This document shows positions 33,165 to 41,210 of a DNA stretch of 64,000 nucleotides, piece by piece. The first letter of the stretch is position 1. Each line of letters starts with the position of its first letter. The stretch is from positions 1 through 64,000 of the forward strand of contig CAZDDI010000012.1 in the NCBI GenBank assembly GCA_964504195.1, read 5' to 3'. Origin of the DNA: CAZDDI01 sp964504195. GTDB lineage: Bacteria; Chloroflexota; Anaerolineae; B4-G1; SLSP01. Under the pieces are notes generated by a model. It was not told where the DNA came from, did no database searches, and saw only the letters and a program-made list of their open reading frames with translations. The position numbers and the translations under genes are program-made.

Positions 33165-34336
33165 TCGTAGGCTCCTTTTGTGATGCGCGTCATGCGTAGA
33201 CTAAAGAGGGTAGCGGCAAACAGCAGGATGAAAATGACCATCGCAAACGCACCTGCATCGGCATAGCGGTCTCCGCGCAACAAGGTTTTATAGCCGTAAA
33301 TCATGACAAATTCTGTAGCACCCGGTTGCCCGGCCCCACGGATTGGCCCGCCGTCGGTTACCAGGTAGACGGTGTTGAACATCTGGAATGTGCTGATAGA
33401 ACTTAGTACGATGGCTGGCATGACGGCAGGCCGCAGCAATGGGAGTGTGATGTTCTTCAATTTCTGCCACCAGGTTGCTCCATCCACGTCGGCGGCCTCG
33501 TACTGGTCGGCGGGGATGGATTGGAGCGCGCCGAGGATGATGGTCATAAAGAATGGGTAGCTCAGCCAGAGATTGATGATTACCACAGCCGCAAATGCCC
33601 AGACATCCACCTGGAGCCAGGCTGGCGGATTAGCGACACCCACACTGCGGAGCACCTGGTTGAATAGCCCCTGTTCTGTGCGGAAGAAGAATTGCCAAAT
33701 CAGCGCCGTAATGTAAGATGGGACTGCCCAGGGGAAAATTAACAGCGTGCGCCAAGCACCTTTGTTTTTGATCTCGTCATTGTTGAGAATTAATGCGATG
33801 ATTAACCCTACTATGAAGAAGAGGGGGATACATGCCGCCACATAGAGGCAGGTCCGGAACATGACAACGAAGAAATCGTTGGCGCGCATCAGCACGTTCA
33901 ACGCCCCCTGCACATCGGCAACGTACCACATCGCCACGCTCGCGGCCATACTTACTAACCACCACCACCAGGTGTCTGGTGGGCTAAGGGATTGTTTCTT
34001 GGTGCGTGAAACGAGCCAATTGGTGATAATCAAGGGCAAAAACAGCAGTCCGAAACGTAACCAGGCGAGCAGTGCCGCCCCTTCTAGCAAGGGGCCAAAC
34101 AGTTCGATGTAATTGCCGAGCAAAGGTTCATTCCAGCAATAAAATCGGGGGGTTTTAGGCACGCACTCCCAAATGTTGGCGGGGGCTTGCATATAAAAGC
34201 GGCTCCGGTTGGTCAATGAGATAAAGATGTTGTAACCAATAGGATAGAGACTTAACAGTGTGACGCCGAGGATAGTGGGGAGAATGAAGAGCGCAATAAT
34301 GAGCGTTTTCCTCCACCCGCGTATTGAGACACCCAT
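33161..34336 (-). CDS. Carbohydrate ABC transporter permease (MalF-like)
   Basis: 391 residues with the MalF-like extension: about seven or eight membrane segments, including an N-terminal one (LIIALFILPTILGVTLLSLY), inserted helices around residues 85-165 and the conserved core. The EAA loop is YEAADVDGATWWQKL. Start 34336 is chosen because AGGAGG precedes it. It is translationally coupled to the MalG-like gene. In place of the MalF periplasmic P2 loop there is only a short extracytoplasmic stretch (FYMQAPANIWECVPKTPRFY). Confidence 0.9.
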   Translation of the reverse strand: MGVSIRGWRKTLIIALFILPTILGVTLLSLYPIGYNIFISLTNRSRFYMQAPANIWECVPKTPRFYCWNEPLLGNYIELFGPLLEGAALLAWLRFGLLFLPLIITNWLVSRTKKQSLSPPDTWWWWLVSMAASVAMWYVADVQGALNVLMRANDFFVVMFRTCLYVAACIPLFFIVGLIIALILNNDEIKNKGAWRTLLIFPWAVPSYITALIWQFFFRTEQGLFNQVLRSVGVANPPAWLQVDVWAFAAVVIINLWLSYPFFMTIILGALQSIPADQYEAADVDGATWWQKLKNITLPLLRPAVMPAIVLSSISTFQMFNTVYLVTDGGPIRGAGQPGATEFVMIYGYKTLLRGDRYADAGAFAMVIFILLFAATLFSLRMTRITKGAYE

Positions 34337-34454
34337 AGAGTCCTCCTTGATTAAAGATTTGTGGAAGGCAAAGCAACGCATGAAGACACACTACTTATTG
34401 TAAGCATTTCTACTGCATTTGCAAATCCGGGTTTGATGGGGGGCTTGCTGCTAA

Positions 34455-34500
34455 TAACACAAGCGCGTCCTAACCATTGAGGTGGTAGGACGCGCTTGTT
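34455..34500 (-). promoter_or_regulatory. Long hairpin between binding-protein and permease genes
   Basis: Nearly perfect 18-bp stem (ACAAGCGCGTCCTAACCA against its complement, one bulge, six-base loop) on the transcript, lying after the terminator at 34501-34538 and before the MalF-like start. No T-run follows. It may be an RNA stability or processing structure that sets the ratio of binding protein to permease. Confidence 0.5.
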
Positions 34501-34538
34501 AAATTAAAACTGGAGTGAGGAAGCCCTCACTCCAGTTT
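34501..34538 (-). terminator. Intrinsic terminator after the sugar-binding protein gene
   Basis: 14-bp perfect stem (AAACTGGAGTGAGG and its complement, four-base loop) followed on the minus strand by TTTAATTT. It would give high levels of binding protein and lower, read-through levels of permeases. Confidence 0.8.
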
Positions 34539-34547
34539 AGAGATGAC

Positions 34548-35855
34548 TTACTGCATTCCAGCAACACAGGATTCGATGGCGCTTTGTGCGTCATCCATCG
34601 CTTCCTGCGGGGTCTGTATGCCGTTCCAGAGAGCGGTCGTGGCGTCGCCCACCGGGCCCCACTGGCAGTCAGCGAAGGGGTGGTTTGCCATCGGGGTACC
34701 GCGATTCAAAGATTCGCCGAACCCAGCAACCGAGTACAGTGCTTGTACTTCAGGATCATTCAGCGCCGCGGTATTGGCCGGGATGGTCTTGTTGACCAGG
34801 CTCAGGCGCTTCTGCACCTCGGCGCTACCGAAGAATTGCATGACCTCGATGGTGGCCTCTGCGTTGCCGCGATCCACTGCATTTTGGGTCATCATGAAGA
34901 CCTTGATGCCCACGAAGGGGCTGCCCATTGGGGCGATGCCGTAGTTGAAGCCGGTGGCTTCCAGGTCGGCGATGGCCCAGGGGCCGGTCCACCAGATGGC
35001 GGCTTGGCCTTCGGTGAGCATGGCCTGGCAGATTTCGTGGCTGGTCTCAGCCGGTGCAACTTGGCGGAATTCATTAAGCCACTCGGCGGCGGCGTAGCCC
35101 TCAGCGCTATTCATAAACGCATTGCCTTCGTCGTCAATGTAGCCCAGATACTCGCTCATGCCGTTGCCAAAGTAGATGGGGGCAACGTGATAAGCATCGG
35201 CGTTACCGAGGCCCTGATTGCACATGTAGTACAGGTCGGGGTTGTCGGCGCGGAAGGCTTCGGCCTTGGCGAGTAGGTCGTCAAAGCTGTCGGGGTTAGG
35301 CAGAGCAGATTCATCGAGCAGGTCAGCATTGTAGACCAACGCGATGCCTTCCTGCGCTTCGGGAATACCCCAGATCTCGCCACTCCACACCATCGCATTG
35401 ACTGCGGCGGGTTCGAAGGTGCTGTTGAGGTAGTTCATGTCAATCCAGGAATCCAGCGGGACGATGTAGCCGGCCAACGCATTGCGACCGATTGCATCTT
35501 GCGCCCAAGCCAGGATGTCGGGGCCTTCGCCCGCGGGGGCGGCTACGGCCAGGGAGTCCGAGAGGGCATCTACCTTTACCAGTTCGATCTGCACACACTC
35601 GTTCTCGGTGTTGAACTGTGCCGCAATGGCCTTGTACTCTTCTTCGTAGGCACCGGCCCAACCGTGCCAGACGGTCACGTTGACGACCTCGCAACCTTCG
35701 ACGGGGGGTTCTTGGGTGACGGGTTCTTGGGTCGCCGGAGCTTCGGTGGCGGGGACCTGGGTCGCTGGGGCGTCGGTGGGCTTAGGCCCACAGGCCGACA
35801 GCACTAGCCCGGCCAAAACCAGAACGGACAACAAAGTGAACAACTTTTTACTCAT
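34548..35855 (-). CDS. Extracellular sugar-binding lipoprotein (ABC transporter, family 1)
   Basis: 435 residues. A lipoprotein signal (LFTLLSVLVLAGLVLSACG) is followed by a Thr-Pro-rich linker (APATQVPATEAPATQEPVTQ) and the MalE-like domain from about residue 55 (EVVNVTVWHGWAGAYEEEYK; later MLTEGQAAIWWTGPWA). It is the first gene of the sugar transporter, with a good promoter and an AGGAGGAG site upstream and a terminator directly after it. Ligand not predictable, probably an oligosaccharide. Confidence 0.92.
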   Translation of the reverse strand: MSKKLFTLLSVLVLAGLVLSACGPKPTDAPATQVPATEAPATQEPVTQEPPVEGCEVVNVTVWHGWAGAYEEEYKAIAAQFNTENECVQIELVKVDALSDSLAVAAPAGEGPDILAWAQDAIGRNALAGYIVPLDSWIDMNYLNSTFEPAAVNAMVWSGEIWGIPEAQEGIALVYNADLLDESALPNPDSFDDLLAKAEAFRADNPDLYYMCNQGLGNADAYHVAPIYFGNGMSEYLGYIDDEGNAFMNSAEGYAAAEWLNEFRQVAPAETSHEICQAMLTEGQAAIWWTGPWAIADLEATGFNYGIAPMGSPFVGIKVFMMTQNAVDRGNAEATIEVMQFFGSAEVQKRLSLVNKTIPANTAALNDPEVQALYSVAGFGESLNRGTPMANHPFADCQWGPVGDATTALWNGIQTPQEAMDDAQSAIESCVAGMQ

Positions 35856-35894
35856 CTTCTCCTCCTGCTAACTGAAATAGAAAGATATGGTTTG

Positions 35895-35913
35895 GGCGTG
35901 GGAACTCCACGCC
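35895..35913 (-). promoter_or_regulatory. Leader hairpin of the sugar-binding protein mRNA
   Basis: GGCGTGG and CCACGCC with a five-base loop, just downstream of the predicted transcription start and upstream of the ribosome-binding site. It could stabilise the 5' end or mark an operator. Confidence 0.4.
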
Positions 35914-35932
35914 TTTTTGGGACCGCAGTGTT

Positions 35933-35961
35933 ACTATATCATACCCGTTTATATTTGTCAA
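35933..35961 (-). promoter_or_regulatory. Sigma-70-type promoter of the sugar transporter operon
   Basis: On the minus strand a consensus -35 box TTGACA is followed after exactly 17 bases by TATAGT. Transcription would start near 35926, about 70 bases ahead of the ATG. The boxes lie just past the trmI stop codon, in an AT-rich stretch. Confidence 0.75.
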
Positions 35962-35981
35962 GATAGCAATCTTTCAAAATG

Positions 35982-36809
35982 TTAGCAAACCGGTATGCGC
36001 GGCTCTTGCGGGGTGGTTTCGGGCAGCAGCGCGCGCGCAAACACCAGATAGCCGGTATGCCCTACCATGGTATCTGCTGGACGCAGGCGTCCGGGTGTGG
36101 GCTTGTAAGCGCGCAGGAACAGTTCTTCCACTTCAATGAAGCCGAAGTGGTTTTCTTCCAGGGCGTAAAGCAGCGCGACGATTTGATTGGTGGTAGGGAC
36201 GAGCGCCCCGAAGAAGCCCCCGCCTTTCAGGGCCGCGTGTGCCTGCTGCAGGTAGTCGTGCGGCTCCCGCACGTCCAGGAATAGCGCATCTATATCGTGC
36301 TCGTCGAAGCCTTCTGCGATGTCCCGTACCTTGAATGTGACCCCCTCGGCTAATCCTACTGCCGCGAGGTTCTCGCGCGCCTGTTCTTGCATCTCGGCGC
36401 GCGCTTCGTAGGTGTAGATGTGGCCGTGTGGTAGCACCATCTGTGCCAATGCTAGCGTGAGCGCGCCGCTGCCAGTCCCCGCCTCCACCACCCGCGCGCC
36501 TGGTACAATGTTTAGCTTGAGCAACAGGTAGCCTATCTCTTTAGGGTAGACAATCTGAGTCTTCCGCTGGACGGAGCGGATCAATTTTTCTAGTGACGGG
36601 GTGAGCAGCAGGTATGGATGGCCCAAATGGGTACGGAGGGTCTCGCCCCAGTGTAGCCCGATGAGCGCATCGTGGGCGATGATGCCGCGATGGGTCTGGA
36701 ACTGTGCGCCCGGTCTGGCGCGGATGAGAAATTCACGGCGGTCTTTTCCCACCAACAATACTCGGTCGCCCGCTTGAATGCGTGCGTTGCTTGCTTCTGT
36801 GTTTTCCAT
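35982..36809 (-). CDS. trmI: tRNA (adenine-N1)-methyltransferase, TrmI type
   Basis: 275 residues of the TrmI/GCD14 family, which makes m1A58 in the T-loop of tRNAs. The SAM-binding motif VVEAGTGSGALTLAL lies near residues 107-121, with the acidic loop YTYEARAEMQEQA after it; the motif IV-like DALFLDVREP and the VPTTNQIV segment are also family traits. An N-terminal beta domain (GDRVLLVGKDRREFLIRAR) precedes the fold, as in TrmI. Divergent from the DUF970 genes. Confidence 0.9.
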   Translation of the reverse strand: MENTEASNARIQAGDRVLLVGKDRREFLIRARPGAQFQTHRGIIAHDALIGLHWGETLRTHLGHPYLLLTPSLEKLIRSVQRKTQIVYPKEIGYLLLKLNIVPGARVVEAGTGSGALTLALAQMVLPHGHIYTYEARAEMQEQARENLAAVGLAEGVTFKVRDIAEGFDEHDIDALFLDVREPHDYLQQAHAALKGGGFFGALVPTTNQIVALLYALEENHFGFIEVEELFLRAYKPTPGRLRPADTMVGHTGYLVFARALLPETTPQEPRIPVC

Positions 36810-36880
36810 GATTTTTACGCTCCTTGATAAACCTGGCAGGTTTGTGAATTTCCAAACCTGGTTTTTCCATTTAGCCCAAA

Positions 36881-36894
36881 TTGATTATAATCAA
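36881..36894 (+). promoter_or_regulatory. 14-bp perfect palindrome containing a TATAAT box
   Basis: TTGATTATAATCAA reads the same on both strands and contains TATAAT at 36886-36891, about 40 bases before the first DUF970 start. The -35 side is weak. It could be the core promoter of the plus-strand unit with an operator superimposed, at the divergent boundary with trmI. Confidence 0.5.
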
Positions 36895-36932
36895 GGTAAC
36901 GAATACCTGCAACCGCGTAAAGGGGGTAAACT

Positions 36933-37274
36933 ATGGCGCAAGCCAAGGTAGATCGCATGGCGATAACGATTGTGGACGGGCATCAAGCCCCAGCCTTGAT
37001 GCGGGTGTTGCAAGCGGCTGGCTTCAAGACCACGCAAGTGGATGCGGTGGGGGGCTTTTTGCATGAGGGTTTGCATACCTTCCTTGTTGGTATGGAGCAG
37101 TCACAGATCGCTGAATTTGCGGCGCTGGTGCGGCGTTATTGCCCCAGCCGTACTCGCTATGTGCCCGTAGGCGTCGAGATGACCTTGACCCCGGCTTATC
37201 CGTTGATGATTGAAGCGCGACTGGGCGGTGCTACGTTGTTTATTCTGCCGGTGGAGCAATTCTTGCAACTGTGA
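36933..37274 (+). CDS. DUF970 / PII-like cyclic-di-AMP receptor homologue (copy 1)
   Basis: 113 residues of the family of PstA/DarA, PII-like trimers that bind c-di-AMP in Firmicutes. The conserved segment reads VDAVGGFLHEGLHTFLVGM and the end GGATLFILPVEQFLQL matches the family (GGATVFVLPVDEFHQF in DarA). The GNxT residues after GGFL are changed to GLHT, so ligand binding may differ. A GGGGG-rich ribosome-binding site precedes the ATG. Ten bases separate it from the second copy. Confidence 0.85.
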   Translation: MAQAKVDRMAITIVDGHQAPALMRVLQAAGFKTTQVDAVGGFLHEGLHTFLVGMEQSQIAEFAALVRRYCPSRTRYVPVGVEMTLTPAYPLMIEARLGGATLFILPVEQFLQL

Positions 37275-37284
37275 GGTGATGACT

Positions 37285-37551
37285 ATGAAATTGATGATTG
37301 CGATTGTGAAGGATGCCGACGCCTTACAGGTGACGGATCAATTGGTGGAGCAACAGTATCGTGTGACCCGCATCGCCAGCACTGGCGGATTTTTGCGTCG
37401 GGGCAATGTCACGCTGCTGGTGGGCCTGGAGGCCGAGCAGATTCCTGGGGTGTGTGATATTATCGCGGGCGCGTGCAGTGAGCCGGAACCTGGGCAATAT
37501 AGAGCGACGATTTTTGTCCTACCGGCTGAAGATTTTCACCAAATCGGGTGA
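37285..37551 (+). CDS. DUF970 / PII-like cyclic-di-AMP receptor homologue (copy 2)
   Basis: 88 residues with an intact family core: RIASTGGFLRRGNVTLLVG, ending in ATIFVLPAEDFHQIG. It lacks part of the variable B-loop region and is shorter than DarA (about 109 residues). The start at 37285 has GAGGTG at a proper distance; an ATG two codons earlier lies too close. Its stop overlaps the MFS gene start by 4 bases. Together with copy 1 it may form homo- or heterotrimers. Confidence 0.85.
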   Translation: MKLMIAIVKDADALQVTDQLVEQQYRVTRIASTGGFLRRGNVTLLVGLEAEQIPGVCDIIAGACSEPEPGQYRATIFVLPAEDFHQIG

Positions 37552-39134
37552 TGCGTGTGGGGCGACGATTGAGCCGGTGGTCATTACGCCTGCCATTTCT
37601 CCAGATGGATGGGCTGAGGGCGTTGTTCGTTGGTGGGCGTTGGAGCCAAAGTCTTCCCGCCCAGACGCGTGCTGCGTTGCGGTGGCTGCTGCTGGATGGG
37701 GTATTTGCCAGCATCAGCGATGGCATTATCAACACCTACCAATCCGTGTATTTGTTGGCGCTAGGCGCTTCACGCGGTGAATTGGGCGCGATGAGCGCGC
37801 TTTCCAATCTCGCTATCCCTCTGGCTATGTGGCCGGGGGCGCGTTTGGCGGCGCGTAGCGCTCAGTATAAGCGGGTTGTTATCCTGCCTGCGCTGCTGTC
37901 ACGCTTGCTGATTCTGGGGTTGATACTGTTCCCTCTCTTTGGGCCATCACCCTGGCTCGTGTATATTGGCATTGGGCTGGTGGTGGTGCGTGCGTTCCTG
38001 GTGCAACTCTTCCATCCGGCCTGGACGGCTCTGTTGGGGAAGCTGACGCCTTTGCACGCGCGCGGACGCTACTTTAGTATGCGCAATATATTCATGGGAG
38101 CGGCAGGTTTTCTTACCCTGTTGTGTGTTGGGCCGTTGATTGATTGGCTTGGTGAGCCGACGGGGTATCAGTGGGCATTGGGACTGGCATTGTTGTCCGG
38201 CTTGCTGGCGACGTATATGTTCAACCGTATTCCAGAAACCGCGCGCCCGGTACCTCCGCGTGTGCCGGGCCAATCGCGCGCTTTCTGGCGCGGCCTGAAA
38301 GCGCACCCGCGCTTCCTGGCCTTCTCGTTGATTTCTGGTGTCTGGAACTTCTCATTGCAAGTGGCCGGCCCTTTTTTCATGGTCTTTCTTGTCGAGCAAG
38401 TTCAGGCTCCCGCTGCCAGCATTGGGTTGACCGGTGCGGCGGCGAGTCTGGCGGCTTTACCGGGCCAGCGGGTCTTCGGTATGTTGAACGACCGCAAGGG
38501 TGCGCGATGGGTGCAGCGGCTGACCGGATTTATGATTCCGTTGGTACCGGCTGTCTGGGTGATGATCAGACAACCCTGGCAAGCGTATCCCATTCAAATT
38601 TTTAGCGGGTTCATGTGGGCGGGCTACAATCTGGCGGCCTTTAATTTGCTCCTGGAGATGACGCCGGATGAGGAGCGTTCTTCGTTCGTGGCCCTGTATC
38701 AGGCTGTGAGCGGGGTGTGCATGGCTGCTGGCGCGGCATTTGGCGGCTGGTTGGCCCAGACGCAAGGGTATAGCTACGTCTTTTTTGGTTCTGCAGGATT
38801 ACGTTTTTTGGCGGCGCTGCTGTTTGCGGCGCTGGTGGCGGGCAGCCCGCAGTTGGGTGTGCCTCGGCTGCCGAAATTACCGGCGCTGCCGCGTCTGGCC
38901 TGGCGCGCGCGGCTGCATCTGGTTGAGGAACACTTGCGCTATGGGCTACAGTTGATTAGGGCCTGGTTACATCGGGCGCTTCGGTTAGTGCGAGCGTCTG
39001 TGCGTGGCTGGCTAGTGTTGGTGGGGGTGCGTGTGCGTGGCTGGCTTGCGCAGCGCCGCCGAGTGATAGAGGAGGAAGGTACACAAGATGAACAACATGC
39101 CGACGGAACAACGGGCGTATCACGGGAAGATTGA
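37548..39134 (+). CDS. Major facilitator superfamily transporter
   Basis: 528 residues with about 12 membrane segments. The region between TM6 and TM7 (around NRIPETARPVPPRVPGQS) is a loop with many positive residues. The family motif between TM2 and TM3 is degenerate (PGARLAARSAQYKR). A long basic and amphipathic C-terminal extension (about residues 440-528) follows the last helix. The ATG overlaps the DUF970 stop; the end overlaps the next gene by 47 bases. Substrate unknown; translational coupling to the c-di-AMP receptor-like genes suggests regulated transport. Confidence 0.85.
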   Translation: MMRVGRRLSRWSLRLPFLQMDGLRALFVGGRWSQSLPAQTRAALRWLLLDGVFASISDGIINTYQSVYLLALGASRGELGAMSALSNLAIPLAMWPGARLAARSAQYKRVVILPALLSRLLILGLILFPLFGPSPWLVYIGIGLVVVRAFLVQLFHPAWTALLGKLTPLHARGRYFSMRNIFMGAAGFLTLLCVGPLIDWLGEPTGYQWALGLALLSGLLATYMFNRIPETARPVPPRVPGQSRAFWRGLKAHPRFLAFSLISGVWNFSLQVAGPFFMVFLVEQVQAPAASIGLTGAAASLAALPGQRVFGMLNDRKGARWVQRLTGFMIPLVPAVWVMIRQPWQAYPIQIFSGFMWAGYNLAAFNLLLEMTPDEERSSFVALYQAVSGVCMAAGAAFGGWLAQTQGYSYVFFGSAGLRFLAALLFAALVAGSPQLGVPRLPKLPALPRLAWRARLHLVEEHLRYGLQLIRAWLHRALRLVRASVRGWLVLVGVRVRGWLAQRRRVIEEEGTQDEQHADGTTGVSRED

Positions 39135-39690
39135 TGCTGAGGATTTGGCGCGCGCGCTGGTGTTGACCTTCAACACCGGTGAGACGCAAGCGCAATGGAT
39201 GCGCGGCGAGGGCGGGCGCGCGGTGGTGCAAGTGCAAACGCGCCAGGTACGCCGGCGCGGGGCCACGTCGGCGCTAACCGTGCATGTGGTCCCGGCCCCG
39301 CGTGGTGTGGTGGTGGCCGTGAGCGAGCAGGAATTGCTGGGCGTGGCTGCTGATTTGGCGCGCACCGGCGTCAGAGCGCTGATGAATCCGTTGAGCGTGC
39401 TGGGCGAGATTGACGGGATCGCCCGCAACGTGCGGAGCCTCAACCTGCGCCAGGATGTGTGGAAAGCCGTGGATGCATTTTGTCGCAACGCCGGCGCGGC
39501 CACCGGCACGGGGCGCCAGGCCGAGATGGTGGTATGTGATTATTGTGGCACCCCCAACGATCTCGGCACGCTGAGTTGTCGCAGTTGTCGTGCGCCTCTG
39601 GCCGATGCGCAGCCCATCTCGTGTGGGCGCTGTGGCGCGCTCAGCCCGCCCCAAGCCCAGAACTGCGTCCAATGCGGCGCATTGCTGTAA
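39088..39690 (+). CDS. Double zinc-ribbon protein of unknown function
   Basis: 200 residues. A globular N-terminal part (about 1-145) without known motif is followed by two zinc ribbons of the CxxC type: CDYCGTPNDLGTLSCRSC and CGRCGALSPPQAQNCVQC. The N-terminal 47 bases overlap the end of the MFS gene in another frame, so start choice matters: a GGAGG lies 12-15 bases upstream of ATG 39088, while an ATG three codons later is also possible. Probably co-transcribed with the MFS gene. Confidence 0.7.
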   Translation: MNNMPTEQRAYHGKIDAEDLARALVLTFNTGETQAQWMRGEGGRAVVQVQTRQVRRRGATSALTVHVVPAPRGVVVAVSEQELLGVAADLARTGVRALMNPLSVLGEIDGIARNVRSLNLRQDVWKAVDAFCRNAGAATGTGRQAEMVVCDYCGTPNDLGTLSCRSCRAPLADAQPISCGRCGALSPPQAQNCVQCGALL

Positions 39691-39723
39691 ATTTCTAAAA
39701 TCGCAAATCTAAAATCCAAAATC
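39690..39723. repeat. AAATC-type degenerate spacer repeat
   Basis: AAAATCGCAAATCTAAAATC and CCAAAATC words directly follow the zinc-ribbon stop and precede the ribosome-binding site AGGGAGG. Confidence 0.6.
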
Positions 39724-39735
39724 AGGGAGGTTCTC

Positions 39736-40131
39736 GTGGATAAGAAAATTCGGGTACTCATCGCCAAGCCCGGCCTTGATGGGCATGATCGCGGGGCCAA
39801 AGTAGTAGCGCGCGGCCTGCGCGACGCCGGCATGGAGGTCATCTACACCGGGCTACGGCAGACGCCCGCGATGGTAGCGGAAGCCGCCTTGCAAGAGGAT
39901 GTGGATGTGGTAGGGCTTTCGATCCTCTCCGGCGCGCACCTGGCGCTCGTGCCGCGCGTGCTCGAAGAGCTGCGCGCGCGCCAGATTGAGGGCCTGCCGA
40001 TGTTCGTGGGCGGCATCATCCCCCCCGATGATGTGCCGGTGCTCAAGGCGATGGGTGTGCAAGAAGTCTTTGGCCCGGGCACCACCACCGAGACTGTGGT
40101 GAATTTCATCAATCAGGCAGTTGGAGCCTAG
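39736..40131 (+). CDS. Methylmalonyl-CoA mutase small (B12-binding) subunit
   Basis: 131 residues, the cobalamin-binding domain only. The base-off/His-on motif DxHxxG reads LDGHDRGAK, followed by VVGLSILSGAH and GGIIPPDD, all standard. In split mutases (archaeal and Chloroflexota types) this chain pairs with a separate catalytic alpha chain, which is not in the window. Start is a GTG after a perfect AGGGAGG. It is followed by the GTPase chaperone meaB, so it belongs to a functional mutase system and would supply methylmalonyl-CoA or succinyl-CoA interconversion to the decarboxylase at 58747-63244. Confidence 0.92.
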   Translation: MDKKIRVLIAKPGLDGHDRGAKVVARGLRDAGMEVIYTGLRQTPAMVAEAALQEDVDVVGLSILSGAHLALVPRVLEELRARQIEGLPMFVGGIIPPDDVPVLKAMGVQEVFGPGTTTETVVNFINQAVGA

Positions 40132-41113
40132 CGTGGAGCTCGTCACCGCCGCTTTGGCTGGCGAACGGCGCGCTTTGGCACGGCTGCTTACCCTCGTCGA
40201 GAACGGCACGGCGGATGGGCAAACAGCCCTGGCCGTGCTCTATCCACACACGGGTCGGGCGCATGTCATCGGCGTCACCGGCTCGCCGGGTGCGGGCAAG
40301 AGCACGCTGGTGGGGCGGCTCGCTCGCGAACTGCGCAATCGTGACCTCACGGTGGCCATCGTGGCCGTAGATCCGTCCAGCCCCTACTCCGGCGGCGCGC
40401 TCTTGGGTGATCGCCTGCGGATGCGTGATCTGACCACCGATGCGGGCATCTTCATCCGCAGCATGGCCTCGCGGGGACATCCCGGCGGCGTAGCCCACGC
40501 CACCCGCGAGGTGGTGCAGACGCTCGACGCGGTGGGCTACCCGGTGGTCATCGTGGAGACGGTGGGCGCGGGGCAGGCGCAGGTGGATGTGGCGCGGGTG
40601 ACGCATACGGTAGTGCTGGTGGAAGCGCCGGGCATGGGCGATGATGTGCAGGCGCTCAAGGCGGGCCTGATGGAGATCGCCGATATTATCGTGGTCAACA
40701 AGGCCGACCGGCCCGAAGCCAAACTCACGTTGCGCTCGTTGCAGAGCGTGCATTCGTCGGTGGCTCCTGCAGGACACCATGGGCCGGGGGCCGGGGCTGA
40801 GAGCGATATGCCGCGCGCCGCGTGGGAAGTCCCCCTCCTGTTGACCAGCGCGTTGGAAGATACCGGGTTGAGCGAGCTGGCCGATACGCTGGCGGCGCAC
40901 CGGCGCTATCTGGAAGAGAGCGGGCAATGGGAGCAACGGCTGGCCGCGCTCGCCCGCGCCGAGGTGGAGACCTGGCTCCAGCGACACCTGCTGGCCCTGC
41001 TCGATGCGCGGGTGGGCGCAGAACGCCGTGAGGCCGCCGTCGCCGCCGTGCTCCGCCGCGAGCAAGACCCCGCCTCTGTTGCGCGCGCTCTACTAGAAGA
41101 AGCGCTCGCATGA
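40121..41113 (+). CDS. meaB: GTPase chaperone MeaB/ArgK for B12 mutases
   Basis: 330 residues of the MeaB family, which guards and repairs methylmalonyl-CoA mutase cofactor loading. The P-loop is GSPGAGKST; the VDPSSPYSGGALLGDRLRM segment is highly conserved; later VETVGAGQ and VVNKADR (the G4 motif) complete the GTP site. Two starts compete: TTG 40121 (overlapping the mutase stop) and GTG 40133 directly after it; either gives tight coupling to the mutase. The C-terminal helix includes a dimerisation region. Confidence 0.92.
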   Translation: MEPSVELVTAALAGERRALARLLTLVENGTADGQTALAVLYPHTGRAHVIGVTGSPGAGKSTLVGRLARELRNRDLTVAIVAVDPSSPYSGGALLGDRLRMRDLTTDAGIFIRSMASRGHPGGVAHATREVVQTLDAVGYPVVIVETVGAGQAQVDVARVTHTVVLVEAPGMGDDVQALKAGLMEIADIIVVNKADRPEAKLTLRSLQSVHSSVAPAGHHGPGAGAESDMPRAAWEVPLLLTSALEDTGLSELADTLAAHRRYLEESGQWEQRLAALARAEVETWLQRHLLALLDARVGAERREAAVAAVLRREQDPASVARALLEEALA

Positions 41114-41181
41114 CGACGGACGACCGACGACGGACGACAGACTACAGAACAAAACGTGGTCTGTCGTCGGTTGTCCATCGT
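41113..41181. repeat. GACGACGGACGACC-type inverted spacer repeat
   Basis: Several direct copies of the word GACGGACGACC, then after a loop imperfect inverted copies (GGTCTGTCGTCGG, TTGTCCATCGTC). Spacer between meaB and the phosphatase gene. Confidence 0.55.
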
Positions 41182-41210
41182 CAAAAAATAAGTCACTGTG
41201 GAGGTCACTC

